64,000 nucleotides of DNA from Lichenostomus cassidix (Eukaryota; Chordata; Aves; Passeriformes; Meliphagidae), in the NCBI GenBank assembly GCA_008360975.2, contig CM039210.1, forward strand, positions 17,631,007 through 17,695,006, in the 5' to 3' direction. The notes under the pieces are model-generated. The model was not told the DNA's origin, searched no databases, and saw only the letters and a list, made by a program, of their open reading frames with translations. The translations under genes and the position numbers were made by a program. Shown here in pieces: positions 53,101 through 63,728 of the stretch (positions are counted from its first letter, which is position 1; the number at the start of each line of letters is the position of its first letter).

Positions 53101-53500
53101 ATATGAATTATAGTGTTTTTATAGATTGGTGAGACTCAAATTGAAGGTATTGATCTATACTTGTGTAGGATCTTGCTAAACAGAAAGCTTTGAGGGATTT
53201 GTCATTAGCATCATAGGTCATTTTACTAACTAGGAAAGGCAACACACTCTATTTCTGTCATACACACTCCGTTGCTAGTGCAACAGAAGATGCCTAGTCT
53301 TCAAAAATGTCAAGAGCCCTTCTGCAGAGATGGGGATAACATTTTCAGATATGATTAAAAGACTCTCCTCTTCCCTCAGCAGGCACAGGCACAGGCATAG
53401 GCACAGGCACAAAAGATAACTCTTTTGAGGCAATACATCAGCAGGCTGGAAAAAGTCTAAGTTTTTATCTTCATTAGGTGTGACTTCTCCCTCCATGTCA
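50151..53500. other. Single-copy-looking interval with two ancient CR1 traces
   Basis: About 3.3 kb without LTR ends. Traces of minus-strand CR1 3' ends occur at about 51038-51115 (gaatcataggacttgttaga) and about 52493-52640 (aatagaatcatagtcattag). A plus-strand ORF at 51997-52365 has no recognised domain. A (CAGGCA)-type microsatellite lies at 53382-53411. Confidence 0.45.
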
Positions 53501-53509
53501 GGCAGCTAG

Positions 53510-54058
53510 CCTTGAAGTCACACGGAAGAAGGCAAGCCGCCGCGACCCTCACGCGCTGGATCAGGCGCTGCAGTGAAGCCTGCGAGTGCGGGCGCAGGGT
53601 GCCACCAGGGACGGAGTCCAGCAGGAGACGGGGCAATGTGAAAGAGATGCAGTCTCTCAGTTCTCTGAATCCAGGGTTTATTGGTAGGAACGCCGGGGAG
53701 GAGAAGGCAGAGGAGACCAGGACGGAATGCGGGGGGACGTAAGCAGCTGGATTCCGGGCAGGGAGAGCACCGAACGGAAGTGAACATGGGGTTAAAAGGG
53801 ATGGAAAGATGGGAGGGGTTTACACAGGAGGGCCAATAGGAGCAAGAGGGATACAGAACTGGCAGATAAACTGGGGAATAGGGGTGCAAGGAGGGAAGGC
53901 ACAGAACTTCAAACCCAATGGGGAAACTTGGCCAGAGGGAACAAAGTCGAATTTTCCAGCTTTTAACTCAATATGGGATAGGGGAAAGGGGATGTGCAGT
54001 GCCAATCATCTCTGACTATGGTGCTTGCTTCCACTAAAACCTGCAGACACACTGCTAC
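53510..54058 (-). repeat. 3' LTR of a truncated minus-strand ERV, outer end uncertain
   Basis: The inner end is clear: on the minus strand AAAAAACGGGGAGA (a polypurine tract) is followed by TGTAGCAGTG. A reverse-strand AATAAA occurs in gggtttattgg (about 53678). The left end near 53497-53511 could not be fixed with a TSD. The left part (53530-53620) is CpG-rich. Confidence 0.65.
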
Positions 54059-54236
54059 ATCTCCCCGTTTTTTCTTTACTAAAAGAACAAAATCAGAGTG
54101 GAAAATTAAAATTGCGAGGGCCAAAATTATACAGCTGATTTTAAAATTGACCCCACCCACCCCAAGAGTCCCCAACTCTTGAAGATCTTGCTGAGCTAGT
54201 CCTTTGTTTGCATCCGCAGCTCGTCGATGTGGCATT
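54059..54236 (-). pseudogene. env: Env C-terminal remnant next to that LTR
   Basis: On the minus strand the frame reads LAQQDLQELGTLG, then a hydrophobic membrane-spanning stretch (CIILALAILIF) and a short basic tail (LLVKKKRG) that runs through the polypurine tract into the LTR. This is the layout of a retroviral transmembrane-protein C-terminus. It is cut abruptly at 54236/54237, where the left LTR of ERV2 starts. It is not the env of ERV2. Confidence 0.6.
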
Positions 54237-54726
54237 TGATTTGCCCCAATCGAGCCCAGAGACACTTCAGAGACCAAGTCAGAGAAGTGGGTATTTGCTT
54301 TATTCGGTGCACCGGGAGTGTGGGAATTGTTTCCACCAAACACACAAACCTCAGTACCCCCAAAGACACAGTGTTATAGATAAAATTCATGAATATTAAT
54401 TACATTCTTCAGGATTGGAGTGGTTATACAAATCATTTCTAGGAAGTCATTAATATCATTAGCATGTGCACCATGCAGTCTCTGTATGTCCTGGTGGTCT
54501 TTGGATACCCCCAAAGCCCCCTCCAAGGTGAAGGTCCTTCATGGGATGATTCAGCGGTTTCTGTGCTTGTTTCCAATGCATGCTTTAGCTGATAAGCCAT
54601 CAGGCCAGAGCTGTTACCTACAATTTGAATTTGAATCAAGAGTTTAGCCTTCAGCCCTGGAAGCCACAGACAGGCGCCGCCGCTCTGGTGGAAAGGGGAG
54701 GGCAAAAGCTCAGAGAATCTTTCTCA
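54237..54726 (-). repeat. ERV2 left (3') LTR
   Basis: Plus-strand ends are TGATTTGCCCCAATC and ATCTTTCTCA. The polypurine tract (minus strand AAAAGGGGGGGTT) abuts its inner end at 54727-54740. It is closest to the solo LTR at 34775-35257. Confidence 0.85.
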
Positions 54727-55141
54727 ACCCCCCCTTTTCTTTTGTAATTTGTAATTCTTTACAAATCTTGTATGACATGACAGTAAATACCTTTCTCTAT
54801 TTTATATCTAAGTTTGTACTTTCGCCATTGAGCATAAGCATCACAATTCTAAGTACATAATATTATACAACAATAACTACTAATACATTGAGTAAGTGAA
54901 ATTGCAAAAATACAAATAACTATTACAAACAATTGTTTAAGCCAGGTTTAAGTTGGGTAACCATGCTATAAGTTTGTCCCATACCTCTTTAAACCCTCAA
55001 GAAGTGTCATCTTAAAGTAATCTGATGCAATGTTCATATTTTGTAACTACAACAGCTTGTATTTATCCATTAAGTGAAGATTCCTTTTTGGTCCCATGCA
55101 CCTGCCCCAATTACCAGTGTCACTAGCATGGTCCAGATCAT
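54727..55141 (-). pseudogene. env: ERV2 env stub
   Basis: The env ATG (55139-55141) overlaps the pol stop as ATGA, exactly as in ERV1. A signal peptide follows ([16 protein letters not shown]), then the frame stops at 55070-55072. The remaining sequence up to the polypurine tract contains only a degenerate hydrophobic stretch that may be the old membrane anchor. Almost all of the surface subunit and ectodomain is deleted, so whether ERV2 also had Ig-like domains cannot be told. Confidence 0.7.
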
Positions 55142-56184
55142 GTTGTATTGATCTTTCGTATTTGAAGGCGCAGAGGTCCTGTTCTTCTTGTCTCCCACTC
55201 TGGTCTTGGTGCAAGTTTGGTCCTGGTATAATGGATCCAAGTCGATTTTCCCTGTACTTTAATTGCTGTATGAGTCACCAGGAACGTTTGATAAGGTCCT
55301 TCCCACTTTGCCTGGAGTGGATTTCCTGAAAGAGACTTAACATAAACCCAATCCCCCGGATTCACATTATGAAAGGGTTTATCAGGTGGTGGGGGATTAC
55401 AATTAACAACGGTAGTGTGTATTGATTGTAATTTTTGACCTAAATGTTTTACATAATCTATTAGATAGCTTTGCCCTACCAGAGCCACACTGTCATCGTG
55501 AATCATGTTTGTTCCATAGGGCCTTCCATAAAAAATTTCAAAGGGACTCAGTTTTTCCTTGAGCCATGGTTTTATCCTAATTCTTAGCAAAGCCATGGGC
55601 AGAGCCTGATACCAATATAAGTTGGTTTCTTGACAAATTTTGGCTAATTGTTGCTTTATTAAGTGATTAATCTTTTCTATTTGTCTATTTGCCTGTGGCC
55701 TGTATGGTGTATGTAGTTGCCAGCGTATGCCTAGTAGATTACTTACTCCCTGAACCACCTGAGCTACAAAGTGTGCTCCCCTATCAGAATTAATTTCCCT
55801 GGGTACCCCAAATCGTGGAATTATTTCTTGTACTAAGGCTTTAACAACTTCTCTAGCTTTATTTGTTTTACAAGGGAAGGCTTCCGGCCAACCTGAGAAA
55901 GTGTCTGTGAGGACTAAAAGGTACTTGTATCCCCCTTTTCTAGGTAATTCAGAAAAGTCAATTTGCCATACATCCCCTGGTAAGGCTCTTTTGAGGATTG
56001 TTCCAGTGTTTTGCCTAACAGTGGTATTAGGGTTGTTTTTAAGACAGATTTCACAAGTGGAAGTTATGTCCTCGATTGTCTCCTTTAATTTTGTTGCTAT
56101 CACTTTGCTCTTTAAATGGTTACGTAAAGCATCAACTCCCCAATGTGTTTTGGAATGTTCGCTTTGGATAAATAATTTTAACAG
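55138..56184 (-). pseudogene. pol: ERV2 integrase
   Basis: The frame holds the HHCC region (HSKTH near 56155, CEIC in the [12 protein letters not shown] block), the catalytic residues D (WQIDFSEL), D (NSDRGAHF) and E (RQIEKIN), and a C-terminal tail with WIHYTRTK. It is in frame with the RNase H segment but separated by a TAA at 56185-56187. The core is otherwise open for 321 codons, longer than most decayed copies. It closely resembles ERV1 integrase. Confidence 0.88.
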
Positions 56185-57535
56185 TTATCTGGGTATGACT
56201 ATGAGATCCTTTATTCTAGCCCACCCATCTGTTCCTATTAGTCCCTTCTCTTTTTGTATCCAATTCAAATCATCAGTGTCATATGGTGGGGGTTTCTCAC
56301 CCATAAGGATGCTAGAAGGGATTAAAGCTAGGGCTTGAATTTGAACCCTACAAACCACTGCCTTTGATGTTTTGTCTGCCATAGCATTTCCCAGTTCAGG
56401 GATGGTGTCTCCCTGGGAGTGCCCTTTACAATGCATTATAGCCACTTTTGAAGGTTTCAGCACTGCTTCTAGCAATTGTAAGATTTCAGTAGCATGCTTG
56501 ACTTCTTTCTTCCGTGAGGTTAATAAACCCCTCTCCTTCCAGATAGCCCCGTGAGCATGTACAACCCCAAAAGCATACCTTGAAGGAGTCCAAATGTTGA
56601 CAGCCTTTCCTTTGGCTAATGCCAAGGCTCCAGTTAGATCTATTATCTCAGCCTTTTGAGCAGATGTCCCCACAGGTAACAGTTTTGCATCAATGATGGC
56701 ATCTGTGGTTGTAACTGCATACACAGCAAGGCACTTACCATTTCTGACATAGCTGCTTCCATCAGTGAACCAGTTTTCCGCATCTTCCAGCGGAGAGTCC
56801 TTCAGGTCTGGGCGGCTGGAGTAAACTGCCTCCATGGTTTCAATGCAGTCATGTTGTATGGGTTCTTCCTTAGCTGTGCCCTGGAGGTAAGCTGCTGGAT
56901 TTAAGATCTTGGTTACCTGGATACTCACATCCTCTGATTCTGCTAGGACAGCTTGATATTTGAGAAAGCGAGATGGGGTTAACCAGTGATTTCCTTTCTG
57001 TGTGAGCACTGCTGACACTGTATGAGAGACAAAAACAGTTATCTTCTGGCCCATTGTGAACTTGCGGGCTTCTTCTATGTTCAGGATCACAGCTGCCACT
57101 GCACGCAGGCAGGCGGGCCATCCTCGGCTGACCACATCCAATTGCTTGGAGAAATAAGCCACTGGCCTTTTGTAGGGTCCCAGCTTCTGTGCCAAAAGTC
57201 CCAACGCCAGTCCTTGCCTCTCATGTGAGAACAACAGAAAAGGTTTAGTGATATCTGGTATACCCAATGCCGGGGCTTGCATTAGCTCACGTTTCAGAGT
57301 TACAAATGCATTATTAGTCTCTGGTGTCCAGCATAGGTGCATCCCCTCAGTTTCCTTTAGAAGCAGGTACAAGGGTTTCACAATCAACCCATAACGGGGG
57401 AACCACAGCCTACACCATCCTGTCATTCCCAGAAAAGTTCTCAGTTCTTTGTAGTTGGCTGGGGCATTTGACAAATTGCCTCCTTCCTGTTGTTTCCCAA
57501 GGCTCTCTCTCCTCCTGCCAGTTCATATCCCAGAT
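56185..57535 (-). pseudogene. pol: ERV2 RT C-terminal part and RNase H
   Basis: Starts at the right edge of reading from the nested LTR with TYLGYEL and LRTFLGMTGWCRLW, continues through the connection region (FVTLKRELMQAPALGIPD) and RNase H. RNase H keeps FTDGSS and QKAEII, but the third acidic residue is changed: WTPSRYAFG here against WTDSKYAFG in ERV1, so the enzyme would be dead even without stops. It ends at a TAA. Confidence 0.88.
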
Positions 57536-57542
57536 ATGTAAC

Positions 57543-58938
57543 TGTCAAGGTTTGACCCTGACTAAACGCCAGGCACTTCGACTCTCTCTTGCTACAGAAA
57601 AAAAACTATAATAATACACACCAATCTCATGAGTTAAATGAGATAGGACACTGGTTGGTAGGAGGACGCACAGAAAAAAGAAAAAGGGCAAACAGGCTCC
57701 ATCTTTCAGTTGCAGAAAGTGATTTAATTACTTAACAGAGTTGGAGGATAAATGCAAGGCAAAAATAAACTTTCCATACAGTTTTTGTTCACTCCCCCTC
57801 TCCCTCTTACAAACTTATAGTATGCACCCCCTTTCTTCCTTTATAATCAACAAGCCCGGGTAGGAAGGCAGGGTGTGGGGTCTTTTCTCAGTTCACAGAG
57901 CAGATTCTTAAATCTATTCATCACCACAATTCTTCTACTACAAATACTCTTTATCTCTACTTGTTTCTCTCTTTCTCTTCAGGCAGTTTTTCTGCTCTCA
58001 CCCCCACCCTCTTAAGAAGCAGTCTCTGCACTCACCCCTCTTCCTTTTTTCCAAACCAGCAACACAGACAGGGGGCAGGTTGAGGGGTTCTCTGGTGAGC
58101 CCAATCAGGGAGAGGGGTTCTCTACTTAGCCACGGGGTCTTTCCCACGAGAGACAGTCCTCTGGGAACTTCTTTGGCGTGGGTCCAATCTCACGAGCAAC
58201 ATCCCACCTGAACCCTGCTGCAACGTGAGTCCTTTTGTCCATAGGTTGCTGTGCAGACTCTCCAAGCCGAGGCCAGGCTGCTTCTATGCCAGGAGCAAGG
58301 AAAAGGCCTTTCTCTCTCTTGAAAGGCCTCTGCAGTTTTAACTCTTAGATGAAACTCCTACTGGTTCACAGTCTTTTCCAGGCATCCACCTGCTCTTCTG
58401 GAGTGAGCTGTGGGTGGATTTCTGCATCCTTATGGACTCCATGGGCTGCAGGGGGAACCTCCTGCTCCCCCCATGGCCACCACAGCTAGCAAAGGGTTTT
58501 CAGCTCCCACACTTGGAGCACCTCCTCTCCCACCTTCTTCACTGACCTTCGCGTCTCTCTCCATGCTGTTCTCCTTCACATATTTTCACCTCCACCTCCT
58601 CCTCTTCCAACTACAAAGAAGTGAAAGAAGTGTGTGCCTGCTTTGTTTTGATTTCTTCTTAAATATGTTTTCACAGAGGTGTAACCAGCACCTCCAATTG
58701 GCCCAAACTTGGCCGGCAGTATGTCTATCACCTTCAGAGCCATCAAAGATTGGCTCTGCTGGACTTGATGTAAAAACTTCCAGAACTTGCACTCAGGACA
58801 CACAGGAGCCATCTTTGTGCCACACCCCACCCCTCAGACACCTCCCCAGGCCTACCACAACAGCTTCTGAGTGGTCCAAATTTCTCCTAGATGTTAAAAA
58901 TACTTTACTGATGTTTTGGGCCAATCAAAACCATCACA
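57543..58938 (+). repeat. Solo ERVL-like LTR (1396 bp) inside ERV2 RT, TSD GTAAC
   Basis: It starts TGTCAAGGTTTGACC and ends AAAACCATCACA. GTAAC is repeated at 57538-57542 and 58939-58943. RT sequence resumes on both sides. It shares its start and several internal phrases with the LTR at 1070-2098. Confidence 0.9.
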
Positions 58939-58943
58939 GTAAC

Positions 58944-60070
58944 TTTCTGGAGTTCTAATTGAGCCTTTTCAGGAGAGACCCTATATCCACTTAGTCCCAG
59001 AAAATTTAAAAGACTTACAGTCCAGTCCTTGCACTCTTCACAGGTCCTTGTTGCTATTAGTACGTCATCAACATACTGCAGAAGTGTACCTTCCCCAAGG
59101 GGCGGCGTCCAGTCTTCCAGTTCTTTAGCTAATTGATGTCCAAATATCATGGGGCTATTTTTGAATCCTTGTGGCAATACAGTTCATGTAAGTTGGCTTT
59201 TTCTCCCAGTTTTGGGGTTTTTCTATTCAAAGGCAAAAATTTCCTGACTGCTTTCAGCTAATGGCAGACAAAAGAAAGCATCTTTTAAATCTAAAATTGA
59301 AAACCACACCCAGTCACTTTGCAATTTTATAAGCAAGGTATAAGGGTTAGACACTACAGGATGTAGTGTTTTTGTTATTGCATTTATTGCCCTCAGGTCC
59401 TGTACTAATCTGTAACTTCCGTTTGGCTTTTGCACTGGTAGAATTGGGGTATTGTAGGCAGACCTACATTCTCTCAGCAACCCTCGATCAATAAATTTAG
59501 CAATTATTGGTTCTATTCCTACCCGTGCTTCATGCCTTAGTGGATATTGTTTTACTGATACTGGCTGCTCCCCTTCCAGCAGTTCAATAACCACCGGGAA
59601 AGCCTGTTTTGATCTTCCTGGAATTTTGACATCCCATACTAAGGGGATCACTTGATCAGTTATTTCACTATCTATGGGTATTTCTTCTTTTTCAGGGATA
59701 TTTGCTAGGCTTAAAGCCATAATTAATTTTTCCTCAGGCACCTGTAGACTCATTCCTTGTTCTGTGAATTCTATTTTTGCTTCTAACCAGGTTAGTAGAT
59801 CTCTGCCCAACAGGGGTTTTGGCAAATTTGGAAGATATATAAATTGGTGTATTTCCATCTTTTTGCCTAATGTAAATTTTAAGGGTCTCAAAAATTAGGC
59901 ATTTTTGGTTTCCCCTGTGGCCCCAATAACTTGGACATAATCACTGCTTATAGGACTCAAAGTCTGATTCAGGACTGAGAATGTGGCTCCAGTATCCACC
60001 AAAAACTCTACCTCCCATTCCCCTAGCCTAACTTTAACCAGCAGGTCTGCTAGGGAGGGACCTGCCGGTC
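58944..60070 (-). pseudogene. pro-pol: ERV2 protease and RT N-terminal part
   Basis: Protease has FLVDTGATFSVLNQ (about 60000), then an in-frame stop near 59892. The next frame (59891-59223) runs through protease flaps and RT fingers (NGSYRLVQDLRAIN, LDLKDAFFCLPLA). Stops at about 59220 and 59187 are followed by LPQGFKNSPMIF and YVDD (LLQYVDDVLIA). The copy is cut by the nested LTR at 58938. Order and sequence follow ERV1 closely. Confidence 0.88.
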
Positions 60071-60174
60071 CCCATCATCCTGGATACAGCTGTGCTACAG
60101 TCACTGATTCTGGCGGCGGTGATGATGGTGCCTTCAGAATCGCGGCACAGTTAGTACAATTCTGGTTCTGTCGC

Positions 60175-60560
60175 TGTTGAGCAGCTAGCAGAGTAATGAA
60201 TGCATCGGTTCTCAGTGGCAAGAAGGAATGACCTTTATTGTTTTGATTTCATCACATTTATAGAGTTCTCAAAAGTCACCCAGATTGGTCAGTCAGAAGC
60301 CTTCCCCCAGGCCTGATTGGCCAGGCCTGCACTGCCCAAGTTCTGGGACACTGTTCCAAAACATCCAAACTTTATCTTTATTTACAAAACACAAGAAAAC
60401 CTCTCATGGGAAAAACTGTGCTAGCCACATGGTTCCAATGCTTGAACCCTCTGCATAACAGGCACTGGTTATGGCCTGGGCATTGCCATCTTTGTCCTCT
60501 AGGTGGAAGCCTTCTCCCACCCCTGGGGGCACTTGGTTCCTCAACCTGGGCCACTGTGAC
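60175..60560 (-). repeat. Unassigned inserted segment in ERV2 NC, possibly an LTR
   Basis: Between the end of capsid (LERLLAE, about 60570) and the region before protease, about 390 bp has no gag similarity. On the minus strand it has AATAAAGG near 60235 and ends GCTCAACA at 60175, as an LTR would. The other end may be at TGCAGTCAC near 60562. No TSD could be matched. Confidence 0.4.
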
Positions 60561-60569
60561 TGCAAAGGG

Positions 60570-61322
60570 CTATTCTGCTAAAAGTCTCTCTAAGTTCTGG
60601 CTATCTAGCCCCTCAATCTTTTGCAACTTTCTGCGTATATCTGGTGCTGATTGACCCATCAATAAAGATATTAACTGTTGTTGCCCAACTTCAGAGGCTG
60701 GGTCCAGTGTAGTGTATTTCCTCATATTTTCTCTTAGCCTTTCTATAAATGAGCCTGGGGACTCAGTGGTTTCCTGGTGAATATTGAATAACAATGACCA
60801 ATTAATTGTTTTAGGTATAGCATTTAGCAGTCCCCAGTGTACTAATTTCCAGTATTTAACCAAAAATTGATACGCTTGTGTATCATTCGCATCCCACTGT
60901 GGATTTGAAGTGGGAAAAATGTTATCTGCATTGCAGTATAACATTCCAGTAGCTATCTGTCCCTGCACACGTGTTCTTGCTGCAGATACTACTGCTGCCT
61001 TTTCTGTTTCAGTTAATTCTGATAGCATTAAATCTATGTCCTCCCAATCAATATCTTGATTTCTAACAATTAATTCAAACCTCTTTGCTACCTTTTCAGG
61101 GTCTTCTCTATACAGCCTGGCTGCCTCCCTCCAGGTATCTAAATCCAAAGCTGTAAATGGTGTTTTAACTTTTGTTAATCCCCCGTCTGGCCCTACCACT
61201 TGTCTGAGTGGTGCTATCAGTTTCTGCTCTACAGGGGCCTTGCTTCTAGTTCTGGATGATATTCCTGAGCTAGCTTCACTTGTCCCTTCATCCTGATTAT
61301 CCTCCAGGGATGTTGAGGACAC
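60570..61322 (-). pseudogene. gag: ERV2 Gag capsid
   Basis: A 250-codon open stretch homologous to the capsid part of the ERV1 ORF: LIAPLRQVVGP aligns with MIAPLREAMGP, YREDPEKVAK with YREDPERVAR, and GQSAPDIRRKLQKIEG with GQSQEDIRKKLQKLEG. The upstream side is cut by the solo LTR at 61327-61788 and the downstream side by the unassigned insertion. Capsid forms the core shell. Confidence 0.88.
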
Positions 61323-61326
61323 TGAG

Positions 61327-61788
61327 TGTATTGGTTTGAAAACAAACCAGTGAGAGATTGCAAGTCAGAATTAAAATTTAATAAGATAAATTAAAAATAA
61401 GTGAAATAATACAAGGAAAAGCACTGACAAAGTCAGATACAACCTGACACCCATTTAGGGTGGTGGTAGCAGTCCAAATGAAGTGGTTCAGTTCAAGCTG
61501 TGATCCTGTGAAGGTCTGGTCTCCAGCTGAAGATCTAGCAGTAGCTCTTGTCCTCCAGGAACCCAGTAGTTCCATGGCCAGGTTATATATATCCAGGTGG
61601 GAATGCTTGGCTCCTCCCTCCTGGGTGGAGCATCTCACAATAGGATAAGTCCATGAGTCATGTGGTGCTTTCTTGATGGCCCATTGTCTGTTATCAGGGG
61701 TGGGTCATTAGCAGGTGATAACAGCTGATGGTCCAGAGCTGGTGGTAATAGAATACTTTTAAACACATCTACATTGCAACCTAGGACA
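61327..61788 (-). repeat. Solo LTR (462 bp) inside ERV2 gag
   Basis: Plus-strand ends are TGTATTGGTTTG and CAACCTAGGACA. Flanks CTGAG (61322-61326) and CTGGG (61789-61793) differ at one base, consistent with an old 5-bp TSD. It is the opposite-strand sister of the split LTR at 10112-19913. Confidence 0.88.
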
Positions 61789-61793
61789 CTGGG

Positions 61794-62300
61794 GATGTAG
61801 TCCCTGATGTTAAGGTGTCACCACTGCAATTCATCAACTCCTGGGTTTCTAAGGGATCCTGGTCTCTCCCAGCTTTGAGCTTTAAACACCACTGTGCTAT
61901 GCTGCATGAAGAGCAACACCTCCTCATCTGGCTTTTCCTTTTGCCTCCTTTTCTAAAAGAAGGAGCATTGAGTCTTGTGGTGCCAAATTAATGCCACACT
62001 GTTTCTGCCATTCTGGTTTATGTCTTAAAGTGAAAAAGCAATTTGCATAAGAGCTCTCATCCCATTTGTTTTCCCTCCTTAAAAAATAACATTAATTGTA
62101 GTAGGGTGTTTTAAAGTCCCATTTTCTGGCCACTTTTCACCATCATCTAATTTGTACAGTGGCCACCAGTGGTTGCAATATTTAATTAGGGTGCTCTTTT
62201 TCATAGTCCCTCCAGGGATTCCTCCTAGTTCTTTCCAATGTGTTAACACACACCCCAATGGACTTTTCCGAGTTATTTCCTTGCTTTCTGATGATCCCAT
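61794..62300 (-). pseudogene. gag: ERV2 Gag matrix region
   Basis: Starts at MGSSES (62300), a classic myristoylation signal, followed by KSPLGCVLTHWKELGG and YCNHWWPLY, matching the ERV1 matrix (TPLGCLLGRW, FCNHVWPLY). The frame stays open 39 codons upstream to 62417 with a basic stretch, but the Met-Gly start is more likely. A stop at 62079 breaks it; further matrix sequence is readable in other frames towards 61800. Confidence 0.75.
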
Positions 62301-63161
62301 TGCCTCCTTTTGTTTATTCTCCCTCTCTTCTTTCTTCCACGCAATCCTTCCTGCACGTCTCCTCCCACTTTTCCTCTCAAAACCCCCAGATCCGGGGAAC
62401 CAGTTCCCTTTTTCCATAAAGCCACGCTACTCTCTGCCACTTTTCCCCTTGCTCTACACCTTCATTTACAAGCGCACAAAGTCCAAACCTCGCAACTGTT
62501 TCCACACACTAAACACAGGATTTCAAAAGGGAAATCAAATGGAGCTATATTAGAGAGGTGTGGGGGTGGTCTGCGTGTTCCCAATTCAGTAACTAAAACC
62601 TTTCCCCTCCAATAATACAATCTGCCCCCCCTCCGGATACTCCAAACCAACGGTTTATATATGATTTATACTCATTCACTCTTTGCCAGTCGCTTTACTT
62701 TTCTCTGGCCGTTTCTGTCGCCAGATAACAGAACCGCAGATAGAGCTCCACTGTCACTTCGTGTCCAAGACACGTCTCATTTGTTCACACTCACACAGTA
62801 ACAAAATAACGACAGACAGAACAAAAATCACAGTACGATGGTGCAGTACAGCGGGGTCTAACCCCTAGGGGTCCAACCCTCTTAAAGGTACCTTTCCTGA
62901 AAGCAGGGTCCAACCCCAGGGGTCCAACCCCTTGCCGGGACTAATTTTGGGAGACCCAGTCTCAACCCACCCTCAGGGACTTGTACCCCGGACCTGCACG
63001 TATTTTGTTTTTTAAAAATAGCAAATACCTTAAATTGGTGCAGATGGTCCTTGGTGTACCCCCACCGTGAGCCAAAAGATAGCTGAGCTCTCCCTGAAAA
63101 TTCAGGGTCGCGACTGGGAGGTCTGCTTACCCCAGGATCCGGCAGCCGAGCAGAGTTAGGG

Positions 63162-63179
63162 TCCCATCTGGAGGTGCCA
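63162..63179 (-). promoter_or_regulatory. ERV2 primer-binding region
   Basis: Three bases inside the right LTR the minus strand reads TGGCACCTCCAGATGGGA. It shares the AGATGGGA core with ERV5 and the remnant at 9099-9116. tRNA not assigned. Confidence 0.55.
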
Positions 63180-63182
63180 ATT

Positions 63183-63698
63183 TGATTCGCCCCAAGTGGG
63201 CCTAGAGACACTTCAGAGACAAAGTCAGAGAAGTGGGTATTTGCTTTATTCGATGCACCGGGTGTGGGGGAATTCACTCCTCCAAACACACACACCGGCA
63301 CTTCCAAAAACACAATGTTATAGGTAAAATTCATGAATATTCATCACATTCCCTGGGATAGGAGTGGTTATACAAATCATTTCTCAGAAGTCATTCATAT
63401 CATTAGCATGGGCACCACGCATGCACTGTGTGTCCTGGTGGTCTTTAGAGAACCCCAAAGACCACCTCCAGGATGAAGGTCTCAGTAGTCTTCATCACAA
63501 TGAACTTTTCACCTTTCTCTCTGGAGCATGCGTAGTCCTTCATTAGATGATTCAGCAGTTTCTGTGCTGGCTTCAAATGGATTCTTGTCCCTCTTATCTT
63601 GATAAGATTAAGGGAATCCTGTTTTTCTAGGTTTTAGAATTCACATATTCTGTCTCTCAATAGTTAACTTGAGTTACCTATTGACCACTCATTTCTCA
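63183..63698 (-). repeat. ERV2 right (5') LTR
   Basis: Plus-strand ends are TGATTCGCCCCAAG and CTCATTTCTCA. It has the ttatcttgataagattaagg block also found in 39435-39931 but absent from the left LTR of ERV2. Confidence 0.85.
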
Positions 63699-63728
63699 AT
63701 AGGATATTGGGTTGGGGATCAGAAGAGT

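Larger units (their letters stand above)
54237..63698 (-). mobile_element. ERV2: old gamma-like provirus, relative of ERV1, with mismatched LTRs
   Basis: Left LTR 54237-54726, right LTR 63183-63698. Between them are gag, pro, pol and an env stub related to ERV1. It is interrupted by an ERVL-like LTR in RT (57543-58938), a solo LTR in gag (61327-61788) and an unassigned segment near 60175-60560. The two outer LTRs belong to different subtypes, and their flanking bases (CATT and ATAG) do not match, so this is probably a recombinant locus. Confidence 0.85.
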
